DNA from: Stakelama portus
Lineage (GTDB): Bacteria > Pseudomonadota > Alphaproteobacteria > Sphingomonadales > Sphingomonadaceae
Assembly (NCBI RefSeq): GCF_003171655.1
Contig: NZ_QFZL01000002.1
Location: 558,001-622,000, forward strand
Length of the DNA stretch: 64,000 nt
Reading direction: 5' to 3'
Below, one piece after another: positions 53,998 through 62,647 of this stretch. The translations under genes were made by a program, and so were the position numbers. The notes beneath the pieces are model-generated. The model searched no databases. It was not told the origin of the DNA and worked only from the letters and a program-made list of their open reading frames with translations. Every line of letters begins with the position of its first letter. Within the stretch, counting starts at the first letter, position 1.

Positions 53998-54141
53998 CCG
54001 CGCGGCAAATGTTTACGTTAACCATCAAGTGTTTCGCGACAGGACAGTGGAAAATCCCCAGGCGCGCGCGACTCGGTTCTGCGCTATCGCTGCGCCCGAG
54101 TCCGAAGGAATCGGGTTCGGGTTTTGGGGTTTCGCGTACAT

Positions 54142-55161
54142 ATGTTCTGGCGTCGGTTCACGCGAATGCAGGCACGCGGCATTGCCGCCGCGCTGCTCGT
54201 TTCGCTGATCGGCGCGGGATATTCGGCGCAGGCGCTGGCGCCCGCCGGGCCGGGCGCCGCGCAAAGCGACCCCACCCCCAGCGGATATGAGGCCGAGGAT
54301 CATTTCCCCGGCGCGGCCTATTTCACTGCGATCGACGACGGCGAAATGGCCATGGCCGGCGGGGCGACCGGCACGACCGAATTGCCCGACATGCCGGTTC
54401 CCGACACGGTGGTCGATGACGGGACGATCATCGCGGCGCGTCCCTTTGCACTCGCCGGCAACGCGAACGATCATGCCCGCGCGCTGCAATGCCTGACCGA
54501 CGCGATTTATTATGAAGCCGCGAACGAGCCGACCAACGGCCAGCGCGCAGTCGCGCAAGTGGTGCTCAATCGCGTGCGGCACCCCGCCTTCCCCGCCACG
54601 GTTTGCGGCGTGGTGTTTCAGGGGTCGGAACGCTCCGGATGCCAGTTCAGCTTTGCCTGTGACGGATCGATGCGCCGCCAGCGCGCGCGCGCCGCATGGG
54701 ATCGCGCCGAGCGCGTGGCGCAAGCCGCATTGAAAGGCGATGTGTTCGCGCCGGTGGGGCTGGCGACGCATTACCATACTTATGCCGTCACTCCGTCGTG
54801 GAACCGCAAGCTGGTGATGACCGGCGTGTTCGGCGCGCATTTCTTTCATCGCTGGCAGGGATGGTGGGGCACTGCCGCTGCGTTCAGCCAGCGCTATCGC
54901 GGTGGCGAACCCACGCCCGGGCCGCACGCGCCGATTCAGCCGGAAAAGCTGGCGCCAGCCGCCGCGCCGCCAGCGCCAGCGGCAGCGGCAGTTTCGACAC
55001 GCCCCGCAACGACGCCTTCGGCGAATATCCGCCCGCGTTATGCCGATAGCGGGACGCCGCGCGATTCGCAGCAGGCGGACATATCGGCACCCGAGGCGCC
55101 GGGCCTGCCCGAATCGACGATCCTCGACCGCTGGAAAGGCACCGGCCAGCCGATTCGCTGA
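54142..55161 (+). CDS. Cell wall hydrolase (SleB family)
   Basis: 339 residues. An N-terminal signal/anchor (about 10-33) is followed by the SleB/hydrolase_2 domain (about 110-240) with L-T-D-A-I-Y-Y-E-A-A-N-E-P, V-L-N-R-V-R-H-P-A-F-P, C-Q-F-S-F-A-C-D-G and G-L-A-T-H-Y-H-T-Y-A-V-T-P-S-W. The Glu in Y-Y-E-A is the likely catalytic residue of this lytic amidase/glycosylase-like fold. A long Ala/Pro linker forms the C-terminus. Confidence 0.9.
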   Translation: MFWRRFTRMQARGIAAALLVSLIGAGYSAQALAPAGPGAAQSDPTPSGYEAEDHFPGAAYFTAIDDGEMAMAGGATGTTELPDMPVPDTVVDDGTIIAARPFALAGNANDHARALQCLTDAIYYEAANEPTNGQRAVAQVVLNRVRHPAFPATVCGVVFQGSERSGCQFSFACDGSMRRQRARAAWDRAERVAQAALKGDVFAPVGLATHYHTYAVTPSWNRKLVMTGVFGAHFFHRWQGWWGTAAAFSQRYRGGEPTPGPHAPIQPEKLAPAAAPPAPAAAAVSTRPATTPSANIRPRYADSGTPRDSQQADISAPEAPGLPESTILDRWKGTGQPIR

Positions 55162-55182
55162 ACCCGTGCCCGAACGAGTCGA

Positions 55183-55204
55183 GCCCCGCAGTTTCCTGCG
55201 GGGC
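55183..55204 (+). terminator. Terminator hairpin after the SleB gene
   Basis: GCCCCGCAG-TTTC-CTGCGGGGC, a 9-bp stem with a 4-nt loop, followed by CCGTTTCC. Placed between the convergent SleB gene and the small exported-protein gene. Confidence 0.7.
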
Positions 55205-55230
55205 CCGTTTCCAGTCCGGTCGGCGCGCTG

Positions 55231-55593
55231 TTAGCGGCGGTTATACCGTCCATTGCCGCGATGGTCGCGATCATGGCGCTCGGCGCGGATCTGACGCGAC
55301 AGCTGGTCGAAGCGGCGGTCGAGATCGCGGCGTTCCGCGAGCGTCAGCCGATGTCCGCTCTGGCGATAGCGATATTCGAGCCGTTCGAGGCTGCGAAACG
55401 CAGTGCGCAGGCGGGCTGCTTCGGCGCGAGTCAACGATCCGTTGCGAACGCCGGCATTGATCCGATGCTCCAGATTGGCCTGGCGCTGATTGATGCTGGC
55501 CCAGCGTTCGGGAGCCGGAGCCGCGCTCGCAGTGGCGGGGATGGCGGTGGCGATCATGCCGAAACCGGCGACGGCGAAGAGAAGCTTTTTCAT
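55231..55593 (-). CDS. Small exported basic protein
   Basis: 120 residues. A signal peptide (M-K-K-L-L-F-A-V-A-G-F-G-M-I-A-T-A-I-P-A-T-A-S-A-A) is followed by a helical, Arg-rich domain (I-N-Q-R-Q-A-N-L-E-H-R-I-N-A-G-V-R-N-G-S-L-T-R-A-E-A-A-R-L-R), resembling periplasmic small proteins with a repeated helix-turn-helix. It ends H-R-G-N-G-R-Y-N-R-R. Function unknown. Confidence 0.8.
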   Translation of the reverse strand: MKKLLFAVAGFGMIATAIPATASAAPAPERWASINQRQANLEHRINAGVRNGSLTRAEAARLRTAFRSLERLEYRYRQSGHRLTLAERRDLDRRFDQLSRQIRAERHDRDHRGNGRYNRR

Positions 55594-55817
55594 CGTGACA
55601 CTCCTTCAACTGAAATCCAGGGCCACCAATTGCGGCCACGAATTGGGTTATCGGGCGTGCCTGTCGCGAAGCTGTGCCAGAGAAAGCACGAATGTGTCAC
55701 AGACTGTCGCAACGCCGTCGGGTTCGTTCAGCTTCGCGCCGATCTTTCGCGCAAGCCGCCGCATGCGCGCCAACGCGTCTATAATGCAAACCAGTTGTTG
55801 TTTTGGCGGAGGGGCGC

Positions 55818-56114
55818 GTGGCGCGTTTCGATATCGACACTCTGGACGAAGTAATCCACGCGCGGTTGCGGCTGGGCATCATGGCCTATCTGGTCGACAC
55901 CGGCAGCGCCGATTTCGTCGAACTGAAGCGCGAGATGCAAGCGACGCAGGGCAATTTGTCCATCCACCTGCGCAAGCTGGAGGAGGCCGGCTATATCGCG
56001 CTTGAAAAGCGGTTCGCCGATCGCAAGCCGGTAACGCGCGCACGGCTGAGCGCGCGCGGGCGCAAGGCATTCGGCAATTATATCCAGGCGCTGGGCCGCG
56101 TGATCGCGCCCTGA
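55818..56114 (+). CDS. Winged-helix DNA-binding protein
   Basis: 98 residues. The winged helix spans D-T-L-D-E-V-I-H-A-R-L-R-L-G-I-M-A-Y-L, F-V-E-L-K-R-E-M-Q-A-T-Q-G-N-L-S-I-H-L-R-K-L-E-E-A-G-Y-I and the wing K-R-F-A-D-R-K-P-V-T-R. This is the small ArsR/PadR-like type (HTH_34). The start is GTG 55818 with GGAGG upstream. Convergent with recN. Confidence 0.88.
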   Translation: MARFDIDTLDEVIHARLRLGIMAYLVDTGSADFVELKREMQATQGNLSIHLRKLEEAGYIALEKRFADRKPVTRARLSARGRKAFGNYIQALGRVIAP

Positions 56115-56118
56115 CGGT

Positions 56119-57783
56119 TCAGGCGGTTTCGATCAGCCGTTCGGCCTGCGCGCGCGCTTCGGCAGTGATTTCTGCGCCCGAAAGCATGCGGGCGATCTCT
56201 TCGCGCCGCTGATCGGCATCGAGCGGCGTGACCCCGGTGCGAGTCACGGTCCCGTCATGGCTCTTGGCGATCAGCAGGTGCCGGTTGCCGCGCGCCGCCA
56301 CCTGCGGACTGTGCGTCACCACCAATAGTTGCGACCCCGTGGCAAGCCGCGCCAGCCGCTCCCCGATCGCGCTCGCCACCGCGCCACCGACACCGCGATC
56401 GATTTCGTCGAAGATCAGGGTAGCCGCCCCGCCCTCTTCGGCAAGCGCGACCTTCAGCGACAGGATGAAGCGCGACAATTCGCCGCCCGACGCGATCTTG
56501 ATCAGCGGCGCGAAATCGGCGCCGGGATTGGTCGATATCTCGAACTCCACCCGGTCCATGCCCGCCGCGCCCCATTGCTCCTCGGGCAATTGCGCGACGA
56601 CGGTGCGGAAACGCGCGGCATCGAGCTTGAGCGGCTTGAGTTCGGCAGCGACAGCCGCGTCGAGACGTTTCGCCGCCTTGCTGCGTTCGCCCGAGAGCTT
56701 GGCGGCTGCCTTTTCATAGGCTGCGCGCGCAAGCGCGACCGCAGCTTCGAGTTTGGCGATCCCGGCGCCGCCGCTTTCCAGCCGATCGAGCCGGTCGCCC
56801 AGTTCCCCGGTCAGCGCCGCCAGTTCGTCGGGCTGTACCCGGTGCTTGCGTGCCAGTCCGCGCAAATCGAACAGCCGCGCCTCATCGGCTTCCAGCGCTG
56901 CGGGATCGAAGGCCAGTGCCTCTGCCGCCTCGTCGACGCGCTCCTGCGCCGAGGATGCTTCGATGATCGCGCGATCGACGGCGGCCAGCGCCTCGGCCAG
57001 CGCGGCATGGTCTTCGGCGATGCGATCGAGAATGCGTGCTGCCTGGCGCACCCGCGTCAGCGCGCCATCCGATCCGTCGAGCAGGTCGGCCACCGACTGA
57101 AGGTCGCCCGCGATCTTTTCCCCGCGCTGCATCGTCGCGCGCCGTTCGGCGAGCTGTTCCTCCTCGCCCTGTTCGGGGGACAGCGCGCGCAGCTCCGCAA
57201 CGGCATGTTCCAGCCATTCGCGATCGCGCTCGGCCGCATCCTGTTCGGCGCGCGCCGCCGCCAGCGCTTCCTCCGAGTCGCGCCAGTCGCGATGCGCATG
57301 CGCGACAGCGGCGGTGTCGCAGCGCCCATAGACATCGAGCAACGCCCGGTGGCCGCGCGGATTGAGCAGCCCGCGATCGTCATGCTGGCCATGAATTTCG
57401 ACAAGATGCGGCGCCAGTTCGCGCAACAGCCCGACCGACGCGGGCTGATCGTTGACAAAGGCGCGGCTGCCGCCATCGGCCTTGACGATGCGGCGAATGA
57501 TCAGCGGTTCGCCGGGCTCCATTTCCAGCCCGTTTTCGGCCATCAGCGCCGAAACACCCGCGGCGCGCGGCGAAAGTTCGAAACTCGCCGTCACGACCGC
57601 CTGTGCCGCGCCCTGTCGTACCAACCCGCTGTCGCCACGCCCGCCGAGCGCCAGCCCCAGCGCGTCGAGCAGGATCGACTTGCCCGCGCCGGTTTCGCCA
57701 GTGAGCACGCCGAGACCGGCGCCGAACTCCAGGTCCAGCGCCTCAATCAGCACCACGTCTCGAATGGATAGCGCCGTCAGCAT
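56119..57783 (-). CDS. recN: DNA repair protein RecN
   Basis: 554 residues. SMC-like ATPase: Walker A G-E-T-G-A-G-K-S near residue 30, the coiled-coil centre (about 150-350), the signature A-S-G-G-E-L-S-R-F and Walker B L-I-F-D-E-I-D. Tethers broken DNA ends for recombination repair. bamD is immediately upstream in the same direction, a common alphaproteobacterial order. Confidence 0.95.
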   Translation of the reverse strand: MLTALSIRDVVLIEALDLEFGAGLGVLTGETGAGKSILLDALGLALGGRGDSGLVRQGAAQAVVTASFELSPRAAGVSALMAENGLEMEPGEPLIIRRIVKADGGSRAFVNDQPASVGLLRELAPHLVEIHGQHDDRGLLNPRGHRALLDVYGRCDTAAVAHAHRDWRDSEEALAAARAEQDAAERDREWLEHAVAELRALSPEQGEEEQLAERRATMQRGEKIAGDLQSVADLLDGSDGALTRVRQAARILDRIAEDHAALAEALAAVDRAIIEASSAQERVDEAAEALAFDPAALEADEARLFDLRGLARKHRVQPDELAALTGELGDRLDRLESGGAGIAKLEAAVALARAAYEKAAAKLSGERSKAAKRLDAAVAAELKPLKLDAARFRTVVAQLPEEQWGAAGMDRVEFEISTNPGADFAPLIKIASGGELSRFILSLKVALAEEGGAATLIFDEIDRGVGGAVASAIGERLARLATGSQLLVVTHSPQVAARGNRHLLIAKSHDGTVTRTGVTPLDADQRREEIARMLSGAEITAEARAQAERLIETA

Positions 57784-57835
57784 TGCCGACTGCTTTTACC
57801 CGCTTGTCGTTTCCGCGAAAGGCGGAAAGTCGATT

Positions 57836-58636
57836 TCAGTTGCCGCTCGCCACGACCTGGTCGGGCGCGTATTTCTGCATCAGCTCATAGGCGTGCTCAT
57901 ACCAGTCGCTGCCCGGATAATTGGCGCCGAGCACTGCCGCAGCCTTTTGCGCTTCTTCCGGAACGCCGAGCGCCAGATAGGATTCGGTCAGCCGCATCAG
58001 CGCCTCGGGCGTGTGCGACGTGGTCTGGTAATTTTCGACGACGGTGCGGAACCGCATGCTGGCGGCGAGCCACTGGCCGCGTTCCTCATAGAAACGGCCG
58101 ATTTCCATTTCCTTGCCCGCGAGGTGATCGCGCAGCAGATCCATCTTGAGGCGCGCATCGGAGGCATAGGCCGATTGGGGATAGCGGCGCGTCAGTTCGC
58201 CCAGCGCATCGAGTGCGTCCTGCGACACTTTCTGGTCGCGGGTAACGTCGCTGATCTGTTCGTAATAGCTGAGGCCGATCAGATAATAGGCATAGGGGGC
58301 GTCGCGGTTGCCCGGATGCACCGCCAGGAAGCGGCGCGCGCCCTGAATCGCTTCGGCATAATCGCGGTTCATATAATAGCTGAACGCGCCCATCAGCTGC
58401 GCGCGGCGGGCCCAGATCGAATAAGGGTGCTGGCGCTCGACTTCATCGAACAGCGCCGCCGCCTGTTTGTAGCGGCCGCGATCGAGACGATCCTTTGCCG
58501 CCGAATAGAGCGTGCCAACATCGCGTGCGACATAGGGCGTGTCGGGTCGGCCACGCGAAGTGGCACAACCGGCAAGGGGAACGGCAACAGCGGCGAGCGT
58601 GAGGAGCGTCAGCGCGCGGGGCATCGGAATACGCAT
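57836..58636 (-). CDS. bamD: Outer membrane protein assembly factor BamD
   Basis: 266 residues. Lipoprotein signal peptide with lipobox V-P-L-A-G-C. Five TPR-like helical pairs follow (L-Y-S-A-A-K-D-R-L-D-R-G-R-Y-K-Q-A-A-A-L-F-D-E-V-E-R-Q-H-P and similar). Together with BamA it inserts beta-barrels into the outer membrane. ATG 58636 is chosen because it begins the signal peptide. Confidence 0.94.
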   Translation of the reverse strand: MRIPMPRALTLLTLAAVAVPLAGCATSRGRPDTPYVARDVGTLYSAAKDRLDRGRYKQAAALFDEVERQHPYSIWARRAQLMGAFSYYMNRDYAEAIQGARRFLAVHPGNRDAPYAYYLIGLSYYEQISDVTRDQKVSQDALDALGELTRRYPQSAYASDARLKMDLLRDHLAGKEMEIGRFYEERGQWLAASMRFRTVVENYQTTSHTPEALMRLTESYLALGVPEEAQKAAAVLGANYPGSDWYEHAYELMQKYAPDQVVASGN

Positions 58637-58826
58637 GGCCGCCGTCTTAGCCGAGCCGTGGCGCGACGAACAACATCTTTCGCGACGAGCCGAATGCGAC
58701 TCCCGTTTCGCGGTGAAACGGCGACGTTCCTGACCCTCCGATGAACGAAAGATAATGATCCGTTCACGCAACCGGCGCGCGGAAAAGCGCGTTTTTGTGC
58801 CGTCCCCATCGCATAGGGAGAGTAAC

Positions 58827-59297
58827 ATGCGTATCACGTTTCTTGCCGCTGCTGCGGCGGCTCTCACGCTTCCGGCAATGCCGGCAGCCGCACAGCATCA
58901 TGGCGACCGCCACGGTCGTGTCCATTACGACGCCCATGGGCGCGCGCATCAGGACAATCGGCATAACCGCAACTGGCGCGGATATCGCCACTATGACTGG
59001 AACCGAGTCGAATCGGGCCAGCGCGGATATTATGCCGACCGCTATTATCGCGACGGCCGCTATTATCAGCCGCGCCGGCTGACGCGCAACGACCGGATCT
59101 ATCGCGGATCGAACGGGCGCTATTATTGCCGCCGTTCGGACGGCACGACCGGCTTGATCGTCGGCGGCGTGGCGGGCGCGTTGCTCGGCAATTCGCTGAC
59201 CGACGGGCGATCGGCGACGCTTGGCACGCTGCTGGGCGCAGCCGCCGGCGCAGCGATCGGTCGGGAAATCGACCGCGGCAATGTCGTCTGCCGCTAA
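58827..59297 (+). CDS. Glycine-zipper envelope protein (RcnB-like N-terminus)
   Basis: 156 residues. A signal peptide is followed by a His/Arg/Tyr-rich stretch (H-H-G-D-R-H-G-R-V-H-Y-D-A-H-G-R-A-H), the R-N-W-R-G-Y-R-H-Y-D-W segment, and a C-terminal glycine-zipper region (L-I-V-G-G-V-A-G-A-L-L-G-N-S-L with G-T-L-L-G-A-A-A-G-A-A-I-G). Such proteins sit in the envelope; the His-rich part may bind metal. GGGAGA precedes the ATG. Confidence 0.85.
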   Translation: MRITFLAAAAAALTLPAMPAAAQHHGDRHGRVHYDAHGRAHQDNRHNRNWRGYRHYDWNRVESGQRGYYADRYYRDGRYYQPRRLTRNDRIYRGSNGRYYCRRSDGTTGLIVGGVAGALLGNSLTDGRSATLGTLLGAAAGAAIGREIDRGNVVCR

Positions 59298-59351
59298 TGC
59301 GGTACAAATCGGCGGAAAGACATTCGTCGAAAGACAGAAGTTCGAACGACA

Positions 59352-59379
59352 GGGCGGGAGCACCGGCTCCCGCCCTTTT
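59352..59379 (+). terminator. Terminator of the glycine-zipper gene
   Basis: GGGCGGGAGC-ACCG-GCTCCCGCCC followed by TTTT; a 10-bp stem with a 4-nt loop. Confidence 0.9.
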
Positions 59380-59382
59380 CCG

Positions 59383-59610
59383 TCAGATCAGGCCCCAGGT
59401 CAGGAACAGGCGGCCGCCCGAGAGCACCGCGACCAGCAGATTGAGGTTGCGCCCCTCATTGCGGTCGGAAAGCACGCCCAGCGCCACACCGACGATCGCG
59501 ATCGGAAACGCGAACCAGTTGACGAGCGGAAGCAGCGGGATCGGCAACAGGCCGACCAGCGCGATAAGCAGGCCGACAGCGCCCACCAGCAGCGAAAGAA
59601 GGTTCAACAT
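59383..59610 (-). CDS. Small two-helix membrane protein
   Basis: 75 residues, hydrophobic throughout (L-L-S-L-L-V-G-A-V-G-L-L-I-A-L-V-G-L-L-P and W-F-A-F-P-I-A-I-V-G-V-A-L-G-V-L), then S-D-R-N-E-G-R-N-L-N-L-L. Function unknown. ATG 59610 lacks a Shine-Dalgarno but sits 7 nt from a predicted -10, consistent with a leaderless mRNA. Confidence 0.75.
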   Translation of the reverse strand: MLNLLSLLVGAVGLLIALVGLLPIPLLPLVNWFAFPIAIVGVALGVLSDRNEGRNLNLLVAVLSGGRLFLTWGLI

Positions 59611-59645
59611 GATGTATAGATAGGGCAACCATGGTGTGTTGGCAA
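59610..59645 (-). promoter_or_regulatory. Promoter of a probable leaderless gene
   Basis: -35 TTGCCA (59645-59640), 17-bp spacer, -10 TATCTA (59622-59617). The first transcribed base would fall on the A of the ATG at 59610. Confidence 0.5.
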
Positions 59646-59750
59646 GGTAAAACACCGCAGGTATTTCGCGCAAAATGCGCGGGCGATCCGACGTTCCAAA
59701 CCGAACCTTAACCCTTAATCGGCATCAGTTCGGTCAAACGGAGTTGATTG

Positions 59751-60479
59751 ATGGTCCGCAGGCCGAGCCTTTTTTGCGCGATATTGATGCCGCTGGCGCT
59801 TGCCGGCTGCGGCGACGGACAGTCCCGCACCGATGCGATCGACAACGGACAGGAAGCCGATCCGGCGCTGACGGCGGCGCTGCAGGACCAGATCATGGTC
59901 GACCCCGCTTTGTCGCAGCAATCCAATCGCGATTCGATCCGTCCCCCTGCCCAGCCCTATTCGGGCGCCATGCCCGCCGATGGCGTTGCGGCAAACGGCA
60001 ATGCGGTCGGCGGCGATTTGATGCAGGTGCCCGATCCCAAGCCGGCGGACGCAGATTGCCAGGAATGCAAGGCGGCGCGCGATTCGGTGACGCTGGGCGG
60101 TCTTGCCGCGCGTCAGGCGAATGGCGATCTGGGCGGGTGCGCGGCGAATCTGCAATATTCGGCGAGCTGGGCACAGCGCCTGCCGCGCGACATTCCGCTC
60201 TATCCGCAGGCACGCGTGACCGAAGCGGCGGGAACCGAAGGGGGCAGTTGCAGCCTTCGCGTCGTCAGCTTCTCCGCGCCCCAGCCGATCGGCCACCTGC
60301 TCAACTGGTATTATACCGCCGCAAAACGCGCGGGATATGATGCCGAGCATCAGGTGGACGGCGAGGAACATATTCTGGGCGGCACACGCGAGCGCGACGA
60401 CGCCGCCTATGTCCTGTTCATGACGCCGCGTCCTGATGGGGGCACCGACGTCGATCTGGTCGCAAACCGCGGAATCTGA
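59751..60479 (+). CDS. Lipoprotein of unknown function
   Basis: 242 residues. The lipoprotein signal peptide has lipobox L-A-L-A-G-C. A low-complexity N-terminal half is followed by a conserved-looking C-terminal domain with S-W-A-Q-R-L-P-R-D-I-P-L-Y-P-Q-A-R-V and I-G-H-L-L-N-W-Y-Y-T-A-A-K-R-A-G-Y, suggestive of a small alpha/beta fold. A C-x2-C pair (C-Q-E-C) lies before it. Family not recognised. Confidence 0.83.
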   Translation: MVRRPSLFCAILMPLALAGCGDGQSRTDAIDNGQEADPALTAALQDQIMVDPALSQQSNRDSIRPPAQPYSGAMPADGVAANGNAVGGDLMQVPDPKPADADCQECKAARDSVTLGGLAARQANGDLGGCAANLQYSASWAQRLPRDIPLYPQARVTEAAGTEGGSCSLRVVSFSAPQPIGHLLNWYYTAAKRAGYDAEHQVDGEEHILGGTRERDDAAYVLFMTPRPDGGTDVDLVANRGI

Positions 60480-60533
60480 ACCGCGCGCTACGGCTCGTTT
60501 CCCTTTCGCCGCGAACCGCGCTAACGCGCGGAC

Positions 60534-60911
60534 ATGCTGCATCTCCTTATCGTCATGCTGGGCGGCGCCATCGGGGCGGGCGGCCGGCACATGATCGGCA
60601 AGCTCAGCTTGCTGTGGTTCGGCCCGGGCTATCCTTGGGGCACGCTGGCCGCCAACCTGATCGGCGGGCTGCTGATGGGCCTTCTGGTCGGCGCGATGGC
60701 GCGGGTGGGCGCCGGGGGCGAGCAATGGCGCCTGTTTCTGGGCACCGGCATTTTGGGCGGATTCACGACATTTTCCACTTTCTCGCTCGACGCGATGGTG
60801 ATGATCGAACGCGGCGACTGGACCGGAATGCTGGGCTATGTCCTGATTTCGGTGATCGGCGCGATTGCTGCAGTCGCGGCGGGTCTTACTCTGGTACGGG
60901 CACTGGCATGA
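60534..60911 (+). CDS. crcB: Fluoride channel CrcB/Fluc
   Basis: 125 residues, four membrane helices. G-G-A-I-G-A-G-G-R-H near the start, N-L-I-G-G in helix 2, and G-G-F-T-T-F-S-T-F-S with the phenylalanine box of fluoride channels. Dual-topology dimer exporting fluoride. I see no fluoride riboswitch upstream. The rluA-family gene overlaps by 4 nt. Confidence 0.93.
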   Translation: MLHLLIVMLGGAIGAGGRHMIGKLSLLWFGPGYPWGTLAANLIGGLLMGLLVGAMARVGAGGEQWRLFLGTGILGGFTTFSTFSLDAMVMIERGDWTGMLGYVLISVIGAIAAVAAGLTLVRALA

Positions 60912-61990
60912 ACGAAGTACGTCAGTTCACGGTCGCAGCCGACGATGACGGCATCCGGCTCGACCGCTGGTTCAAGCGGCATTTGCCCGAAGCGACGTTC
61001 AATGTGGTGTCGCGCTGGGCACGCACCGGACAGTTGCGAGTCGATGGCGCGCGCGCCGCTCCGGGCGACCGGATCGAAGCGGGACAGGTCATTCGCGTTC
61101 CCCCGGCAGAGCCGGAAAAGCCGGCGCGCAAGAAGTCGAGCCGCCCGCCGCTGTCGCCCGAACAGACCGAGTTCATCCAGTCGCTGGTGATCCACCGCGA
61201 TGCCCAGGCGCTGGTGATCAACAAGCCGCCGGGACTGGCGACGCAGGGCGGCACCAAGACGCATGAGCATGTCGATGCGCTGCTCGACGGCATCCAGTTC
61301 GATCTCGAGACGCGGCCCAAGCTGGTCCATCGGCTCGACAAGGACACGTCGGGCGTGTTGCTGCTGGCACGCACGGCGCGCGCCGCGGCATATTTCGCCA
61401 AGCATTTTTCGGGGCGCAGCGCGCGGAAAGTCTATTGGGCGCTGGTGATCGGCGTGCCGGAGATCGATGACGGCGTGATCGACCTGCCGCTCGCCAAACA
61501 GCCCGGCACCGGCGGCGAAAAAATGCATGTCGACGAGGAAGAAGGCCTCCCCTCGCGCTCACGCTATCGCGTGATCGAGCGCGCGGGAAACCGTGCCGCC
61601 TGGGTCGAGTTGCAACCGCATACCGGGCGGACCCATCAATTGCGCGTGCACATGGCCGCGATCGGACATCCAATCGTCGGCGACGGTAAATATGGCGGGC
61701 AGGATGCCTTTCTGACCGGCGGGATCAGCCGCAAGATGCATCTCCACGCCCGGCGCATTCGCATCGATCATCCCGATGGCGGCAAGCTCGACGTGACTGC
61801 GTCGCTGCCCTCGCATTTCGCAGAGTCGCTCGACACGCTGGGTTTCGAGGAAGCGCAAGGCGATGCGATGCCGCAGGACGATGCCGCACCGCCCGAAACC
61901 CGCGAGCAGAAAAAGGCCCGGGCCCGCGCCCATGCCAAGACCGTGCGCAAGGAACGGCGCGGCGAACGGCGCAAGCGCAGCAAGAACTGA
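60908..61990 (+). CDS. RluA-family pseudouridine synthase
   Basis: 360 residues. An N-terminal S4 RNA-binding domain (R-L-D-R-W-F-K-R-H, G-Q-L-R-V-D-G) is followed by the catalytic domain with the nucleophile Asp in H-R-L-D-K-D-T-S-G. Typical of RluC/RluD, which modify 23S rRNA. The C-terminal tail is Arg/Lys-rich. ATG overlaps the crcB stop (ATGA). Confidence 0.93.
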   Translation: MNEVRQFTVAADDDGIRLDRWFKRHLPEATFNVVSRWARTGQLRVDGARAAPGDRIEAGQVIRVPPAEPEKPARKKSSRPPLSPEQTEFIQSLVIHRDAQALVINKPPGLATQGGTKTHEHVDALLDGIQFDLETRPKLVHRLDKDTSGVLLLARTARAAAYFAKHFSGRSARKVYWALVIGVPEIDDGVIDLPLAKQPGTGGEKMHVDEEEGLPSRSRYRVIERAGNRAAWVELQPHTGRTHQLRVHMAAIGHPIVGDGKYGGQDAFLTGGISRKMHLHARRIRIDHPDGGKLDVTASLPSHFAESLDTLGFEEAQGDAMPQDDAAPPETREQKKARARAHAKTVRKERRGERRKRSKN

Positions 61991-62127
61991 TCTGCATCAA
62001 TTCCCTGCCGCAAAGCTGTTCATTACAAGCACAGTTAGCATCCGATAGAGGCTGGCAAAGCGGCTCAAGATCGGGGTATCAGGCCGATGGGACGCTGGTC
62101 GAACGACTGGGAATTGGGGAGAAGATT

Positions 62128-62625
62128 ATGAAATTTCGTGCAGCTATTGCCGCGGTGGCCGCGGCTGTTGCGATGACGCCGGCGGTTGCTTCGGCGCAGG
62201 ATACCTATGCCGAAGTCGGTGGCTGGAGCATTTTCAAGAATCCCGATAACTGCCGCGCCATCGGCTCGTTCGACGGCGATACGCATCTTGCGGTCGGCTT
62301 TTATCCGGCTGACGACAAGGTGATCATGGTCGTGATCGACCCCGATTTCACCATGACGAGCAATCAGGAGCTGAAGTATAATATGTACTTCGCCCAGGGC
62401 GACAACCTGAACGACGATTGGGGCGAAATCACTGCCTATGGCCTGCAAATGGATGGCGGCAAGCACGCCTTCCGCGTCAGCCTTGACGGCAATGACTTTC
62501 TGAACGATTTCGGCGACAACGAGCTGCTCGGCTTCTTTGTCGGCAGCGACCTGCTGATCAGCCTGCGGCTCGAGAATTCGGCAGAGATCGAAAGCAAGCT
62601 GCGCCAGTGCGCGGCGACGATCTGA
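62128..62625 (+). CDS. Secreted protein of unknown function
   Basis: 165 residues. A signal peptide (M-K-F-R-A-A-I-A-A-V-A-A-A-V-A-M-T-P-A-V-A-S-A-Q) is followed by a beta-rich acidic domain: G-G-W-S-I-F, G-S-F-D-G-D-T-H-L-A-V-G-F-Y-P, I-T-A-Y-G-L-Q-M-D-G-G-K-H-A-F-R. One Cys pair (C-R-A-I near 43 and the C-terminal C-A-A-T-I) could form a disulfide. GGGGAG precedes the ATG. Confidence 0.82.
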   Translation: MKFRAAIAAVAAAVAMTPAVASAQDTYAEVGGWSIFKNPDNCRAIGSFDGDTHLAVGFYPADDKVIMVVIDPDFTMTSNQELKYNMYFAQGDNLNDDWGEITAYGLQMDGGKHAFRVSLDGNDFLNDFGDNELLGFFVGSDLLISLRLENSAEIESKLRQCAATI

Positions 62626-62647
62626 TCGTCCTATCGACGGAGTTAGC

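Noticed and set aside
60480..60533. Fluoride riboswitch upstream of crcB
   Set aside because: The 54-nt gap is too short and lacks the conserved crcB motif.
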